From positions 1-64,000 of the forward strand of contig JAJXZT010000042.1 of assembly GCA_021779935.1 (NCBI GenBank): DNA of 64,000 nt, given 5' to 3'. Of the stretch, positions 62,671 to 64,000 are shown one piece after another. How positions within the stretch are numbered: the stretch's first letter is position 1; every line of letters begins with the position of its first letter. The notes under the pieces are model-generated. The model did no database searches and had not been told where the DNA came from. It worked only from the letters and a program-made list of their open reading frames with translations. Source of the stretch: Acidobacteriota bacterium. Lineage in GTDB: Bacteria > Acidobacteriota > Terriglobia > Terriglobales > Acidobacteriaceae. The position numbers and the translations under genes were made by a program.

Positions 62671-64000
62671 ATGCTTCGAACTTCGTCGTATCTCCGCCCG
62701 TGGTACTTCCTGATTTTGTTTCTTGCGATCAGCACTCTTGCCGTGGCACAGGGAACATCAACGAATCCCGTCACGAACAAACAGGAAGATGCGGATCAAC
62801 CGTTGGCGCGCGAGCAGTGGTTCCGCGATGGCCGGATGATTCCTGGCAGCAATTCAGCAGTGCTGCGGCAGAAGGCGTACGCGACGAAGATGGCTGAGCG
62901 CGCGGCACGAGCGGCGGGGCAACAGCAACTGATGAGCAACCAGGAGAGCGGGGGCACGGTGATCGTGGGCGGGCCGTCGACGACATGGACGCCGATGGGA
63001 CCCGCGCCGATTCTGCCGGACAGCTACCAGTCGCAGAACTATGGGCCGGTGACGGGCAGAGCGACAGCAGTGGCGATTGATCCGACGGACGCCTCGGGCA
63101 ACACGATCCTGATTGGCGGGGCGTATGGCGGAGTGTGGAAGTCAACGAACGCGGCGGCAACCGATCCGACGACGGTGACGTGGACGCCAATCCTGGATAA
63201 CCAGGCGACACTGGCGGTGGGCGCGATCGTCTACAAACCGGACAACGACAACGTGATCCTGGTGGGTACGGGCGAAGCGAAAAACGCCGTGGACTCCTAC
63301 TACGGCCTTGGAATATTGCGCTCGACGGACGGGGGCTCGACGTGGACGCTGATCCAGACGGCGAACGGCGGACTGATCAATTTTGGCGGCGTGGGTTTCG
63401 CCCGCATGGCATTCAGCACGGACAATACGAATGTCGTGGTGGCGGCTACGGCTTCGACACCGGTAGGACGCAACACGGGACTGTTCACGAGCACGTCGGT
63501 AAGCGGACTGTTCTATTCAACCGATGCGGGCGCGACGTGGAACACGGTGACGATGACAGATCCGGGCGGGGCCGCGACATCGGCAGCAGCAGCCAGTTCG
63601 GTGATCTACAACCCGCAGGAACACAAGTTCTTTGCGGCGGTGCGATTCCACGGGATTTACACGTCTACAGACGGGATCAACTGGACGAAGACAACGGGAT
63701 CGATGAGCAACGGAACGGTGACGATCGATCAAACTTCTTGTCCGGCGGTGGCGAACACCAATACGTGTTCCTTCTACAGGGCGGAGTTGACGGTGCGTCC
63801 GGACCGGGACGAGATGTATGCGTGGGTGGTAAACCCGTTTGCGACGCAGGGCGCAACAGACCCGCATAACAACATCGGCATCTTCAAGTCAACAGACGGC
63901 GGAACAACGTGGACAGCGCTGACGATGGCGGGGATCAACGCATGCGTGAGCACGGCACCGTCGAATGACTTTGGCGGTTGCGGCGCGGAGCAGGATTACT
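62671..64000 (+). CDS. large secreted BNR/sortilin-type propeller protein (3' end outside window)
   Basis: The frame is open from ATG 62671 to the window end (443 codons so far). AAGGA lies about 9 nt upstream. A signal peptide (WYFLILFLAISTLAVAQ) is followed by a region with EQWFRDGR, then propeller blades with Asp-box-like motifs: GGAYGGVWKSTNAAATDPTTVTWTP, GILRSTDGGSTWTLI, GLFYSTDAGATWNTV, GIYTSTDGINWTK, GIFKSTDGGTTWTAL. Such proteins are exported and often have C-terminal Ig-like or sorting modules, which here would lie outside the window. Ligand or enzyme activity unknown. Confidence 0.85.
   Translation, partial: MLRTSSYLRPWYFLILFLAISTLAVAQGTSTNPVTNKQEDADQPLAREQWFRDGRMIPGSNSAVLRQKAYATKMAERAARAAGQQQLMSNQESGGTVIVGGPSTTWTPMGPAPILPDSYQSQNYGPVTGRATAVAIDPTDASGNTILIGGAYGGVWKSTNAAATDPTTVTWTPILDNQATLAVGAIVYKPDNDNVILVGTGEAKNAVDSYYGLGILRSTDGGSTWTLIQTANGGLINFGGVGFARMAFSTDNTNVVVAATASTPVGRNTGLFTSTSVSGLFYSTDAGATWNTVTMTDPGGAATSAAAASSVIYNPQEHKFFAAVRFHGIYTSTDGINWTKTTGSMSNGTVTIDQTSCPAVANTNTCSFYRAELTVRPDRDEMYAWVVNPFATQGATDPHNNIGIFKSTDGGTTWTALTMAGINACVSTAPSNDFGGCGAEQDY

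Overview
The window looks like a chromosomal segment of a moderately GC-rich Acidobacteriota, probably class Terriglobia (Koribacter-like). The best taxonomic markers are two adjacent secreted proteins of the VWFA-related Acidobacterial type (28096-30340), a secreted RDIRHD-repeat protein, small secreted Cys/OB-like proteins, a BrxA/YphP-type CxC protein and composite palindromic intergenic repeats. The assignment is inferred from gene content; there is no rRNA or tRNA gene to confirm it.

Layout. 1-4724 is an accessory island on the minus strand: three 5'-truncated RHS core fragments, two carrying different C-terminal tips (one a GH24/T4-type lysozyme), each tip followed by a small exported or membrane-anchored protein that looks like its immunity partner, with palindromes and a recurring 11-bp junction motif between modules. 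5040-10732 is a four-gene overlapping operon: unknown secreted protein, family-5 solute-binding protein, NtrY-like histidine kinase, NtrC-like sigma-54 activator. 10756-17387 (minus) holds a very large GH13 protein, feoAB with a promoter and Fur-like box, and a peroxiredoxin whose reading frame continues through an in-frame TGA exactly at the peroxidatic position (predicted selenoprotein). 17659-24454 holds a TetR regulator and acyl-CoA ligase, thiG, an acyltransferase, ftsB and a phosphohexomutase. 24587-27950 holds cutA, a methyltransferase and a CysK/CBS-like plus MetB/CGL-like pair.

28096-33702 holds the two VWA proteins and a cell-wall operon (amidase, GerMN protein, murI). 33703-39690 is repeat-rich: a small secreted-protein gene broken by a 115-bp palindromic element, rph, divergent class II (fba) and class I (lacD-like) aldolases, a possible small transcript and a heptad-repeat protein. 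39693-47622 (mostly minus) holds murB-membrane protein-guaA, a zinc-ribbon/rhomboid/TPR fusion, a YVTN propeller coupled to aroF, and a BrxA-like protein. 47707-53396 holds nfo, a divergent arsM/arsR pair under face-to-face promoters, a GNAT enzyme and leuS with an unusual N-terminal helix. 53450-58623 (minus) holds a Fur-box outer-membrane-like protein and a molybdate ABC transporter split by a methyltransferase and repeats. 58747-62451 is a MacAB-type exporter, and 62671 onward is a large secreted BNR-type propeller running off the window.

The observations most worth following are the predicted selenocysteine peroxiredoxin with a stem-loop spanning its UGA (17123-17387) and the modular RHS tip/immunity array (1-4724).
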